Assembly: GCA_963838735.1 (NCBI GenBank) | Contig: CAWISG010000003.1 | Coordinates: forward strand, 186,001 to 250,000 | Source of the DNA: Parerythrobacter_A sp963838735 | Lineage (GTDB): Bacteria; Pseudomonadota; Alphaproteobacteria; Sphingomonadales; Sphingomonadaceae | Reading direction: 5' to 3' | DNA length: 64,000 nt | In this document: positions 36,733-45,903 of the stretch, piece by piece | Numbering within the stretch: the first letter of the stretch is position 1 | Layout: each line of letters opens with the position of its first letter | Notes under the pieces: model-generated | What the model saw: the letters and a program-made list of their open reading frames with translations, nothing else | What the model was told of the DNA's origin: nothing | Database searches by the model: none | Program-made: the position numbers and the translations under genes

Positions 36733-36752
36733 ATATAAAGATAACTTTATAT
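36733..36752. promoter_or_regulatory. Putative methionine-cycle operator upstream of ahcY
   Basis: Inverted repeat ATATAAAG, four bases, CTTTATAT, about 90 bases before the ahcY start and 75 before the peroxiredoxin start. From memory it resembles the sites of ArsR-type regulators (SamR/SahR) that control SAH and methionine-cycle genes in proteobacteria. The AT-rich palindrome stands out from GC-rich surroundings. Confidence 0.55.
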
Positions 36753-36841
36753 TTGCCCGTGAGCGGCGCGAAAGCTAAGGACGCGGCAAAACAAATCGGT
36801 TGGCCGCCACAGGCTGCCGCACCACCTCCAGGAGATACCCC

Positions 36842-38251
36842 GTGGCCGACAAGCAAGACTACATCATCAAGGACATTTCGCTGGCGCAATTCGGTCGCGA
36901 TGAAATTGCCATCGCCGAAACCGAAATGCCCGGCCTGATGGCACTGCGCGATGAATATGGCGATGCCAAACCGCTGAAGGGCGCGCGCATTACCGGTTCG
37001 CTGCACATGACGATCCAGACTGCCGTGCTGATTGAAACACTGACCGCGCTGGGCGCGGAAGTACGCTGGGCCACCTGCAACATCTTTTCCACGCAGGACC
37101 ACGCCGCCGCCGCCATCGCCGATCAAGGCATTCCGGTCTTCGCTATCAAGGGCGAGACACTGGCCGATTACTGGGACTATGTCGGCCGCATTTTCGACTG
37201 GTCGATAGCGGACGATGCCGACCGGACCTGCAACATGATCCTGGACGATGGCGGCGATGCCACCATGTTCGCGCTGTGGGGCGCACGGATGGAAGCGGGG
37301 GAGACGATGCCCGATCCGCAGAACGCCGAAGAGATCGAGATGCAGAAGGCGCTGAAGGCCTACATCGAGAAGAAGCCCGGCTACCTCACCAGGACCGTCG
37401 CCAATATCAAGGGTGTGTCTGAGGAAACCACCACCGGCGTCATGCGCCTGTACCAGATTGCCAAGGCCGGCAAGCTGCCGTTCCCCGCCATCAATGTGAA
37501 TGATTCGGTTACCAAATCGAAGTTCGATAACCTGTATGGTTGTAAAGAATCGCTGGTCGATGCCATCCGCCGTGCAACCGATGTGATGCTGGCCGGCAAG
37601 GTTGCCTGCGTCGCGGGCTATGGCGATGTCGGCAAAGGGTCGGCACAGTCGCTGCGCGATGGCGGTGCCCGCGTCATGGTTACCGAGATCGATCCGATTT
37701 GCGCTTTGCAGGCGGCGATGGACGGGTTCGAGGTGGTGACGATGGAAGAAGGCGTGAAGCGTGCCGACATCTTCTGCACCGCGACCGGCAATGAAGATGT
37801 CATCACCGCTGAACACATGAAGGCGATGAAGAATATGGCCATCGTGTGCAATATCGGCCATTTCGACAGCGAAATCCAGATTTCCGCCCTCGACAATTAC
37901 GACTGGAAGGAAATCAAGGAAGGCACCGACCTGGTCACCTTCCCCGATGGCAAGTCCATCCTGATCCTGGCCAAGGGTCGCCTGGTCAATCTGGGCTGCG
38001 GCACCGGCCATCCCAGCTTCGTGATGAGCGCCAGCTTCACCAACCAGACGCTGGCTCAGATCGAACTGTTCAAGCACACCGACAACTACAAGAACGACGT
38101 CTATGTGCTGCCCAAGCATCTTGATGAAAAGGTTGCTGCGCTGCACCTTGACAAGCTGGGTGTGATGCTGACGCAGTTGAGCCAGAAGCAGTCCGATTAC
38201 ATCGGCGTGCCGCAGGAAGGCCCGTTCAAGCCCGACCACTACCGCTACTGA
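36842..38251 (+). CDS. ahcY: Adenosylhomocysteinase
   Basis: Splits S-adenosylhomocysteine to adenosine and homocysteine, relieving inhibition of methyltransferases. The 469-residue NAD-dependent enzyme has SLHMTIQTAVLIETL, NVNDSVTKSKFDNLYG, the NAD motif AGYGDVGKGSAQSL, and the C-terminal DHYRY. The start is GTG at 36842, eight bases after AGGAG; there is no ATG in a better place. The alphaproteobacterial form has an inserted helical segment (about residues 150-190), as seen here. An operator-like palindrome lies upstream and a hairpin terminator downstream. Confidence 0.96.
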   Translation: MADKQDYIIKDISLAQFGRDEIAIAETEMPGLMALRDEYGDAKPLKGARITGSLHMTIQTAVLIETLTALGAEVRWATCNIFSTQDHAAAAIADQGIPVFAIKGETLADYWDYVGRIFDWSIADDADRTCNMILDDGGDATMFALWGARMEAGETMPDPQNAEEIEMQKALKAYIEKKPGYLTRTVANIKGVSEETTTGVMRLYQIAKAGKLPFPAINVNDSVTKSKFDNLYGCKESLVDAIRRATDVMLAGKVACVAGYGDVGKGSAQSLRDGGARVMVTEIDPICALQAAMDGFEVVTMEEGVKRADIFCTATGNEDVITAEHMKAMKNMAIVCNIGHFDSEIQISALDNYDWKEIKEGTDLVTFPDGKSILILAKGRLVNLGCGTGHPSFVMSASFTNQTLAQIELFKHTDNYKNDVYVLPKHLDEKVAALHLDKLGVMLTQLSQKQSDYIGVPQEGPFKPDHYRY

Positions 38252-38290
38252 TCGCACCGCCGATACAGTGTGTGGCGACACATCGCGACA

Positions 38291-38329
38291 GGCCGCGTCA
38301 CCTTGAACCGGGTGGCGCGGCCTATTTCA
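38291..38329 (+). terminator. Terminator after ahcY
   Basis: A 12-base stem (GGCCGCGTCACC with GGTGGCGCGGCC, one G-U pair) around an eight-base loop, followed by TATTTCAT, 40 bases after the ahcY stop. Confidence 0.75.
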
Positions 38330-38399
38330 TCTGCCCTGTCGTGCATGAGGGGCGTGCACCCGTTGCATCGCACGCCGTTGCGGCATAGCGGAGGGGCCG

Positions 38400-40724
38400 A
38401 TGGAACTTTCGCCCCCCGCTCTGGCCGTCGTCGGACTGCTGCTCGCGTTGTGGACGGGCGGGGCGGCTTGGATGATGATCGCCGCCAGCAGCCGCGCGCG
38501 TCGCGCGGACGGCAGCCGCAAGGCGGCACGGCGGCTGGCGCGAATGATTGACGAGGCTCCTGCGGTCCCACTGCTGGTCCGCGCCGACGGGCGGCTGGAA
38601 GGGTCGGACAGGCTGGCAGGCTGGCTGGGTTTCGACACGCTGCCCCGCTTCCTCACCGAACTGACGGGCGAGGGCGACACCGGCCTTTCCGCCGCCCAGC
38701 TTGCCGAATTGACCGAAGCGGTGGTTTGCGCGCAGAAAACCGGCGCGCCGTTCCGTATATCGCTGACGCTGGAAGGGTCGCAACGCAGCATTGCCTTGCA
38801 GGGCGCACTGGCCGATCCGCAGGTTTCGCCCGGTGGCGCGGCGCTGGTGTGGGTATTCGACTTCACCGAAAGCCAGGGTATGCTCGCTTCGCTGCGTACC
38901 GAAGCCGCCGAGACCCGTGCCGATTTTGCGGCGCTGATCGGGCTGATCGAGGCGGCACCGGTGCCGATGTGGTTCCGCGATACGGACCTGTCGATCCGGC
39001 TCGTCAACGCCGCCTATGTCGAAGCGGTCGGGGCCGAAGATGCCGAGACCGTTGTGCGTGACCAGATTGAGCTGATCGAGGCGGTCGACGGCCTGACCGC
39101 CGCGCAGATATCGGGACAGGCGGCGGAACGCGGAGAGCCGATAGAGCGCATCGTTGCCGCCACCATTGACGGCGAGCGCCGCGCGCAAAAGGTCAGTGAC
39201 CTACCTATCGGCAAGGACGGGATCGCCGGCTATGCCGTCGACATCGAGGAAGTGGAGGAACAGCGCCGGGTGTTCCGTGCTTTCCGCGAGGCGCAGCGGT
39301 CGGTACTGGACCACCTCAGCATCGGCGTCGGGCAGTTCGACGCCAAGCGCCAGCTGGTATTCGCCAACCTGCCCTATCGCCGACTGTTCAAGCTGAATTC
39401 CGGCGTTATCGCGCAGGGGCTGGGGTTCGAGGAATTCCTGACCCGCGCCCGCGAAGATGGCCGCGTGCCCGAAGTGCGTGACTTTCCCGCATGGCGCAGC
39501 GATCACGCGGACTGGTTCACCAGCGGTGCTGCGCAGGAGGAACAGTGGCCGCTGTCCGACGGCACGCACTTGCGCATTGTGGCGCAGCCGATGCCCGATG
39601 GCGGACTGGTTTTCATCGCAGAGGACCAGACCGAACACCTTGCCCTGTCGGCAACGCGCGACACGCTGCTGCGCACCCGCACCGCCACGTTCGACAGCCT
39701 GTTCGAAGCGCTGGCCGTCTTCGCGCCCGACGGACACCTGCAACTGTGGAACCGCAGCTTCGCCGATACCTGGGGCGTGCCCGACGACTTGCTGGACGCG
39801 CATCCCTCCGCAGAGGACCTGCTCGAATCGATTAAGCCAAACCTGCGCAGCCCGCGCCGGATAGAGGAAATCGGCCAGGTCATCCGCGCCGCCACGCTGG
39901 ACCGCAAGGAGCAGGCCGGGCGCATCGCGATGGCGGACGACCGCACGCTGGAGTTTGCCGGTGTGCCGTTGCCCGACGGCAATGGTTTGCTGACCGTTCT
40001 TGACGTGACAGCGACCGAACAGGCGGAAACCGCGCTGCGCGAACGCAATACCGCGCTGGAGGAAGCGGATGCCGTGAAGACGCGCTTCCTTGCCAATATG
40101 AGCTACGAATTGCGCACGCCGCTGACCACCATCGGCGGCTTTGCGGAGCTGTTGCAGTCGGGCGCGGCGGGCGCACTGGAGCCGCAGGGGCAGGAATATC
40201 TCGCCGCAATCCTGACCGCCGTGGCTCGCCTGACCGAACAAGTGGAGAATGTGCTCGACCTGTCGCAAAGCGAGGCGGGGCTGCTGCCGTTATCGCGCGA
40301 GCCGGTCGATCTGCTGCCCTTCGTGACGGATATCGTGCGCTCCAGAGAGCAGGCAATCCGCGATGGCGGTATCACGCTGGATTTGCGCGGCAGCCGCACG
40401 AGCGGGCGCATCGACGCAGACCCGCGCCAGCTGCGCCGCGCGCTTGCGCACTTGCTGGACAACGCGATTGCCGCGACCGCGGACAAGGGCAAGATTCTGG
40501 TCGATCTGTCGCGCAGCGATGCCGGGGCGCGCATCGTTATATCCGACAACGGACGCGGGATGGATGCCGCCACGCTGAAACTGGCGCTGGAAGGGGGCGA
40601 TACGGGCGGACGCAGCGGGCTTGGCATACCGCTCGCGCGCGAACTTTTGGAGGCGCATGGCGGCACGCTGGACATCGTGTCCGAACCCGGTGCCGGAACC
40701 ACCGCGACAGTATTGCTATCGTGA
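38400..40724 (+). CDS. divL: DivL-like kinase with tyrosine in place of the phosphoacceptor histidine
   Basis: A 774-residue membrane-anchored sensor kinase relative. One N-terminal membrane helix (residues 7-28) precedes several PAS-like domains (residues 60-540). The dimerisation domain has NMSYELRTPLTTIGGF, in which Tyr569 replaces the usual histidine. The ATP-binding domain has LLDNAIAAT, DNGRGMD and GLGIPLARELLEAHGG. The tyrosine is the hallmark of Caulobacter DivL, which modulates CckA and so CtrA, and the length matches. It overlaps tsaE by four bases (GTGA) and heads a block of seven genes. Confidence 0.9.
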   Translation: MELSPPALAVVGLLLALWTGGAAWMMIAASSRARRADGSRKAARRLARMIDEAPAVPLLVRADGRLEGSDRLAGWLGFDTLPRFLTELTGEGDTGLSAAQLAELTEAVVCAQKTGAPFRISLTLEGSQRSIALQGALADPQVSPGGAALVWVFDFTESQGMLASLRTEAAETRADFAALIGLIEAAPVPMWFRDTDLSIRLVNAAYVEAVGAEDAETVVRDQIELIEAVDGLTAAQISGQAAERGEPIERIVAATIDGERRAQKVSDLPIGKDGIAGYAVDIEEVEEQRRVFRAFREAQRSVLDHLSIGVGQFDAKRQLVFANLPYRRLFKLNSGVIAQGLGFEEFLTRAREDGRVPEVRDFPAWRSDHADWFTSGAAQEEQWPLSDGTHLRIVAQPMPDGGLVFIAEDQTEHLALSATRDTLLRTRTATFDSLFEALAVFAPDGHLQLWNRSFADTWGVPDDLLDAHPSAEDLLESIKPNLRSPRRIEEIGQVIRAATLDRKEQAGRIAMADDRTLEFAGVPLPDGNGLLTVLDVTATEQAETALRERNTALEEADAVKTRFLANMSYELRTPLTTIGGFAELLQSGAAGALEPQGQEYLAAILTAVARLTEQVENVLDLSQSEAGLLPLSREPVDLLPFVTDIVRSREQAIRDGGITLDLRGSRTSGRIDADPRQLRRALAHLLDNAIAATADKGKILVDLSRSDAGARIVISDNGRGMDAATLKLALEGGDTGGRSGLGIPLARELLEAHGGTLDIVSEPGAGTTATVLLS

Positions 40725-41188
40725 CGAGCCTCGACACGGTGCGTTTGCCCGACCTCTCCGCAACCGCCGCGTTGGGCGCGCACATCGCGGCACGGCTCCG
40801 CATCGGCGACGTGGTTGCGCTTACCGGACCTATCGGGGCGGGCAAGACGACACTCTCGCGCGCCATCCTTCGGGCATTGGGTCATGCGGGCGAGGTGCCT
40901 TCGCCGACATTCACCATTCTGGAAAGCTACGCTGGGGGCGATATGCGGGTGGCGGCGGTCCATGCCGATTTCTACCGGCTGGAAAGCCCGGCGGAAGCAG
41001 AGGAACTGGGGTTGGACGAATACCGCAATGATGCAGCCCTGATCGCCGAATGGCCGGAGAATGCAGGTGGCTTCGCACATGATCCCGCGTGCCTGGCGAT
41101 AACGCTGGAAAAAGACTGCGATGGCGGTGAACAATCGCGCTTGGCGATTGTCGAAGCGGGCGGGCAATGGCAAACCCGTTGGAAATGA
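40721..41188 (+). CDS. tsaE: tRNA threonylcarbamoyladenosine biosynthesis ATPase TsaE
   Basis: ATPase partner of TsaB and TsaD in making t6A at position 37 of ANN-decoding tRNAs. The 155-residue product has the P-loop TGPIGAGKTTLSRAIL, then SPTFTILESY and VHADFYRLESPAEAEELGL, all family hallmarks. It starts with GTG overlapping the divL stop and ends overlapping the start of the sugar kinase gene. Confidence 0.94.
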   Translation: MTSLDTVRLPDLSATAALGAHIAARLRIGDVVALTGPIGAGKTTLSRAILRALGHAGEVPSPTFTILESYAGGDMRVAAVHADFYRLESPAEAEELGLDEYRNDAALIAEWPENAGGFAHDPACLAITLEKDCDGGEQSRLAIVEAGGQWQTRWK

Positions 41189-42204
41189 CCGACAGCAATA
41201 CCTTGCCGGACGGCCTAAGTCACTTTCTTCGGGCCAATGGTCTGGGCGACGCGGTGGTCGAACCCATTCCTGGCGATGCTTCGGCCCGGCGCTATTTCAG
41301 ATTGCGCAATGTCGCGAAAGAGGCGTCGGGAACCGCGATGCTGATGCATGCACCGCCGCCGGAAGAAGATCCCAGACCTTTTATCGATGTTGCCCGCTGG
41401 CTGTCCGATAAAGGGTTGCGCGCGCCACGTATTCTTGCGGAAGATGCAGGGGCAGGCTGGTTGCTAACCGAGGATTTCGGCACGGCGCGGATGCGCGACT
41501 GGCTGGATGCGAACCCGGCGGCGGAAGAGGTGGTCTACGCAGGGGCCGTAAATGCGCTAGTCGAGCTGCACCGCCTGCCTGCCGGGCCGTTCGCACCCTA
41601 CGACGCGCCGACATATGCGCGCGAAACCGGCCTGTTTACCGAATGGTTCATGCGGCATGCCGGTCTGTCCGCCGACGCTGCTACGTTCCAGCACGCTTGG
41701 ACGCAAGCGCTCGCGCCGGTGCTGTCGCAGGGTGCGGCAGTGACGGTATTGCGGGACTATCACGCCGAAAACATCATGCTGCTCGGCCCGCAATCCGACG
41801 GGACGGGGCCGCAGGGGCTACTCGATTTTCAGGACGCGCTGGCGGGACATCGCGCATATGATCTGGTGTCGCTGTTGCAGGATGCGCGGCGCGATGTATC
41901 GCCCGCCCTGGAGCAGGCCATGCTGTCGCATTACGCTGAAAAGGCGGGGTCTTCGGATGCCGAGGTTCAGAAGTTCACAGCGGATTACGCCGTGCTGGGT
42001 GCGCAGCGGAACACCAAGATCGTGGGGATCTTCACCCGGCTTGCACAGCGGGACGGCAAGGCCCGCTATCTCGACATGATCCCGCGCGTCTGGGACTGGC
42101 TGGAGCAGGATTTGAAGCATCCCGCCCTCGCACCTGTCGCACAATGGTTCGATGCCAATGTGTCCGACGATCTGCGCGCCGCGCGCGGACGGATTTCCGC
42201 GTGA
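41185..42204 (+). CDS. amgK: Amino-sugar (MurNAc/GlcNAc) kinase AmgK
   Basis: Anomeric kinase of the aminoglycoside-phosphotransferase fold that makes MurNAc-1-phosphate in peptidoglycan recycling. The 339-residue product has PGDASARRYFRL near the start, the catalytic loop VLRDYHAENIML, and LLDFQDALAGHRAYDLVSLL with the metal-binding aspartate. Its pairing with murU directly downstream (GTGA overlap) supports the assignment. The ATG at 41185 (ATGA with tsaE) is chosen; an ATG 18 bases upstream is possible. Confidence 0.9.
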   Translation: MTDSNTLPDGLSHFLRANGLGDAVVEPIPGDASARRYFRLRNVAKEASGTAMLMHAPPPEEDPRPFIDVARWLSDKGLRAPRILAEDAGAGWLLTEDFGTARMRDWLDANPAAEEVVYAGAVNALVELHRLPAGPFAPYDAPTYARETGLFTEWFMRHAGLSADAATFQHAWTQALAPVLSQGAAVTVLRDYHAENIMLLGPQSDGTGPQGLLDFQDALAGHRAYDLVSLLQDARRDVSPALEQAMLSHYAEKAGSSDAEVQKFTADYAVLGAQRNTKIVGIFTRLAQRDGKARYLDMIPRVWDWLEQDLKHPALAPVAQWFDANVSDDLRAARGRISA

Positions 42205-42917
42205 GCAAGCTCGCTAGCGACACCGCGATGGTGATGGCCGCGGGCATGGGCAAGCGGATGCGCCCGCTGACCGCGCACCAGCCAAAGCCGCTGGTCCGGG
42301 TGGCGGGCAAGGCGCTGATCGATCACACGCTGGATCGCCTTGCCGAGGCGGGGCTGTCGCGCGCGGTGGTCAATGTGCATTACCTTGGCGATGCGCTGGA
42401 GGCGCATCTGGCGGAGCGCGCGAAACCGAAGGTGACGATTTCGGACGAACGCGCCGCGCTGCTCGAAACGGGCGGCGGCATGGTGAAAGCGAGAGCGCAG
42501 TTGCCGGACCCGTTCTTCTGCCTGAACTCGGACAATATCTGGCTGAACGGTTCCATCGACGCGCTGCACGACCTGTCGGCGCAGTGGAATGCGACGCGGA
42601 TGGATGCGCTACTGCTCCTGGTGCCGCATGCGCGCGCCGCCAATTTCCGTGGCGATGGCGATTTCCACATGGGGGCAGACGGGCGGCTGGCGCGACGCGC
42701 GGCGGGCCGCATTGCACCGTTTATCTTTACCGGCATCCAGCTGGTGTCGCATCAACTGTTGCGCGACGCGCCCGACGGAAAGTTTTCAACCAATATCCTG
42801 TGGGATCGCGCGCTGGCCGAGGGGCGGCTGTTCGGGGCGGCGTTCACCGGGCTCTGGTTCGAAGTCGGTAACCCGCGGGCCATCGCCCCGACGGAGCGCG
42901 CCCTGCTGCATGGCTGA
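42201..42917 (+). CDS. murU: N-acetylmuramate-1-phosphate uridylyltransferase MurU
   Basis: Makes UDP-MurNAc from MurNAc-1-phosphate, bypassing the fosfomycin-sensitive MurA step. The 238-residue nucleotidyltransferase starts with AMVMAAGMGKRMRPLTAHQP, has ETGGGMVKA and CLNSDNIW, and ends with WFEVGNPRAI. The start is GTG at 42201 overlapping the amgK stop. Together with amgK this gives a complete recycling pair; its last eight bases overlap addB. Confidence 0.92.
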   Translation: MSKLASDTAMVMAAGMGKRMRPLTAHQPKPLVRVAGKALIDHTLDRLAEAGLSRAVVNVHYLGDALEAHLAERAKPKVTISDERAALLETGGGMVKARAQLPDPFFCLNSDNIWLNGSIDALHDLSAQWNATRMDALLLLVPHARAANFRGDGDFHMGADGRLARRAAGRIAPFIFTGIQLVSHQLLRDAPDGKFSTNILWDRALAEGRLFGAAFTGLWFEVGNPRAIAPTERALLHG

Positions 42918-45903
42918 CGTGCCCCCGAAAAACGCGCCCAGCGTCTATTCCATCGCAGCGCATCGTGGCTTTGCCGATGCGCTGGTGGCTGGGCTGGCAG
43001 ACCGGTATGCCGATCCCGATGTCGGCCTTGCCCGGCTGACGCTGCTGGTGCCTAGCGCCCGTGCGCGGCGCACCATGACCGAAGCGTTCGTGCGACTTTA
43101 TGGCGCCAAAGAGGGTGGTGCGGCAGGGTTGCTGATGCCGCGCATGGCGGTGGCGGGCGACCTCGATCTGGACGAGGCGTTGGGACCGCTGTTCGATACT
43201 GCGGGATCGGACACCATTCCTTCCGCCGTCGATCCGACATGGCGAATGCTTACGCTGGCGAAAATCCTGTTGGCCGATACGCACGGTGAGGCGGCGACCG
43301 GAGCTGCCCTGTTCCGGCAGGCAGCCGATATGGCGGCAACGATGGACCGCCTGCTCGCCGAGGAAATCGCGCCGGACGATCTGCTTGGCAACCGAATCAT
43401 CGATATCTTCACCGACCAGGCACGGCATTGGCAGGACGCGGTCCGCCGTTTTGCGCATGTGCAGCAGCACTGGCTGGCCGAATTGCGCGCGCGCGGCCAA
43501 GTCGATGCGGCGACGCGGCGCAATGCGCTGTTCCGCCATGCCGCGCGCATCTGGCGCGAGACCCCGCCTGCGTTCCCGATCGTGGCGGCAGGCGTGACCA
43601 GCGCTGCCCCGGCGCTTGCCGCGCTGCTGAAAACCGTGGCACAGTTGCCGCAGGGCGCGGTTGTGCTGCCCGATCTCGATCTGACGATGGATGCGGCGGA
43701 GTGGGATGAACTGGGTAGCGCAGGCGGCGATCCGGACCAGCCTTTTGCAAAAGACGATGCGGTCACGCATCCGCAATATCACTTGAAACTGTTGCTGAAC
43801 CGCATGGGTATTGCGCGCGACGAGGTGCAGCAATGGCACCGCAAGGGCATCGGTGCGGCGCGGTCGGACCGCAGCCACGCGATCTCCGCGCTGTTCCAGC
43901 CGCCGCTGGCGAGCCGGGGCTGGGCAACGCTGGACGGCGAGAAACGCAGACTGTCCGCGCTGCGTTTGCTGGAAACGGAGAACCCGGAGCGCGAGGCGCA
44001 GGCGATTGCGCTGCTGATCCGCGAGGCGGTGGCCGAACCGGAAAAGCGCGTGGCGCTGGTCACGTCCGACCGGGGGCTGGCGCGGCGTGTGGTGCACCAC
44101 CTGCGCCGCTGGAATATCGATGCGGACAATTCGGCGGGTACGCCACTTTCCCAGTCTCCGGCAGGCCGCCTGTTCCTGCTATTGGCACACTGCATCAAGG
44201 AGCGCGCGGCGCCGGTGTCTCTGTTGGCGCTGTTGCAACATCCGCTGGTGCAGTCCGGGGGCGACCGGGGTGCATGGCTGGCAGCGACGCGGGCAATGGA
44301 TCTGGAGCTGCGCGCACCGCGTCCCAAACCGGGCCTCGATCCGCTCGACGCGATTGCTCTGCAGGCGGGTGTGGCGGATTGGTGGACCGGCGTAAAAACC
44401 ACTATGGAACAGCTGTTTGCGTTGCAAGTCTCAGAACCGCTCTCAGGTGCGCTGGACATTCTGACCCACACTGCGTCTGAACTGTGCGGTGATGCGGTAT
44501 GGCGACGCGAGGACGGTCGCACGCTGGCGAATTTAATCGAGGATTTGCGCGAACAGGCGACGGCGACCGGCACCACCGTGGCCGTTGCCGACCTGCACGA
44601 TATCATGCGCGATCTTATGGAGCCGGTGGCGGTGCGCCCCCCTTATGGCGGCCATCCGCGCGTAGCGATTTACGGGCTGCTGGAATCGCGCATGACGCGG
44701 GCGGACCTGGTAATCTGCGCAGGGCTGAACGAGGGGAGCTGGCCGCCGACGCCCTCGGTCGATCCGCTGTTGGCCCCGCCGATCTTGCGCGCGCTGGGCG
44801 TGCCGGGGGCGGATTTCCGCATTGGGCTGGCGGCGCACGATCTGGCTGGTGCGATGGGTGCGCCCGAAGTCGTGCTGAGCCGTGCGAAACGCGATGCAAG
44901 CGGGCCGACGCTGCCGTCGCGCTTCCTGCTGCGGGTGCGGGCGCTGATGGGGCGCGAGCAGGCGGAAAAGCAGGCCGATACCGTTACTCTTGCCTTGATG
45001 GACCGCCTTGATGCTACAAGGTCCGCGCCACTCTATCCCCGGCCCGAACCGATGCCCAGCAGGGAGCAGCGCCGTCGCAATATCAGCGCCACCGCGCTCG
45101 ACCGGCTGCGCTCCGACCCATACCAGTTCTACGCTTCGCATATCCTCGGTCTGCGCGAGCTGGACTCGCTGGATGCGGAGCCGACCGCCGCCTGGATCGG
45201 CACGCTTGCGCATAAGATACTGCAGATATGGCACGAGGGCGGCGGACGCGAACCGATTGCGGCGGTTGCGGAGCGCAAGCTGGCAAAATTGGATGCCCAC
45301 CCTGTCATGCGTGTCCTGCGCCAGCCGCGCCTGATCGCGGGGCTGGAATGGGTGACGCGCGAGATCGCTGCCGACCCGACCCGCGTGCCGACCCTGTTCG
45401 AGGAAAAGGGCTCGCTGGACATGGAAGGCATCACCATCACCGGCACAGCAGACCGGATCGACGTATTGGCCGACGGAACGCTTGCCATCGTCGATTACAA
45501 GACCGGCACGCCACCGACCGATGCGCAGGTGGCGGGCGGTTTCTCGCTGCAGCTCGGCACGCTCGGACTGATCGCACAAGGTGGCGGGTTCGATGGTGTG
45601 AAGGGCGTGCCTGCGCATTTCGAATACTGGTCGCTTGCCAAGACGCCGGGCGGCGGGAAGGACGATTTCGGCTTCGTGCGGTCCCCCGTCGTAACACCCG
45701 GCGGCAAGGCCAAGGCGCTGGCGCCCGAGGATTTTTTGCCCACCGCGAGAAACGCGGTAGAAAATGCGATCGAACGCTGGATTACGGGTAACGAACCCTT
45801 CACTGCGCGGCTCAATCCCGATGCACTGGTTTACAACTCCTATGACCAGTTGATGCGTCTGGAAGAATGGCAAGGCCGCGAAACGCAGGATAGCGAGGCA
45901 TGA
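42910..45903 (+). CDS. addB: Double-strand break repair protein AddB (alphaproteobacterial type)
   Basis: Nuclease subunit of the AddAB recombination complex that resects DNA ends for RecA. The 997-residue product has an inactive helicase-like N-terminal half (LTLLVPSARARRTMTEAF) and a C-terminal PD-(D/E)XK nuclease domain (GTADRIDVLADGTLAIVDYK). No Fe-S cysteine cluster is obvious, as in the alphaproteobacterial form. Start at 42910 (MADVPPKNAP) overlaps murU by eight bases. Its stop overlaps the addA start (ATGA). Confidence 0.93.
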   Translation: MADVPPKNAPSVYSIAAHRGFADALVAGLADRYADPDVGLARLTLLVPSARARRTMTEAFVRLYGAKEGGAAGLLMPRMAVAGDLDLDEALGPLFDTAGSDTIPSAVDPTWRMLTLAKILLADTHGEAATGAALFRQAADMAATMDRLLAEEIAPDDLLGNRIIDIFTDQARHWQDAVRRFAHVQQHWLAELRARGQVDAATRRNALFRHAARIWRETPPAFPIVAAGVTSAAPALAALLKTVAQLPQGAVVLPDLDLTMDAAEWDELGSAGGDPDQPFAKDDAVTHPQYHLKLLLNRMGIARDEVQQWHRKGIGAARSDRSHAISALFQPPLASRGWATLDGEKRRLSALRLLETENPEREAQAIALLIREAVAEPEKRVALVTSDRGLARRVVHHLRRWNIDADNSAGTPLSQSPAGRLFLLLAHCIKERAAPVSLLALLQHPLVQSGGDRGAWLAATRAMDLELRAPRPKPGLDPLDAIALQAGVADWWTGVKTTMEQLFALQVSEPLSGALDILTHTASELCGDAVWRREDGRTLANLIEDLREQATATGTTVAVADLHDIMRDLMEPVAVRPPYGGHPRVAIYGLLESRMTRADLVICAGLNEGSWPPTPSVDPLLAPPILRALGVPGADFRIGLAAHDLAGAMGAPEVVLSRAKRDASGPTLPSRFLLRVRALMGREQAEKQADTVTLALMDRLDATRSAPLYPRPEPMPSREQRRRNISATALDRLRSDPYQFYASHILGLRELDSLDAEPTAAWIGTLAHKILQIWHEGGGREPIAAVAERKLAKLDAHPVMRVLRQPRLIAGLEWVTREIAADPTRVPTLFEEKGSLDMEGITITGTADRIDVLADGTLAIVDYKTGTPPTDAQVAGGFSLQLGTLGLIAQGGGFDGVKGVPAHFEYWSLAKTPGGGKDDFGFVRSPVVTPGGKAKALAPEDFLPTARNAVENAIERWITGNEPFTARLNPDALVYNSYDQLMRLEEWQGRETQDSEA

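Noticed and set aside
36658..36841. SAH or SAM riboswitch before ahcY
   Set aside because: The leader lacks the conserved riboswitch core that I would expect; a protein-binding palindrome is the better explanation.
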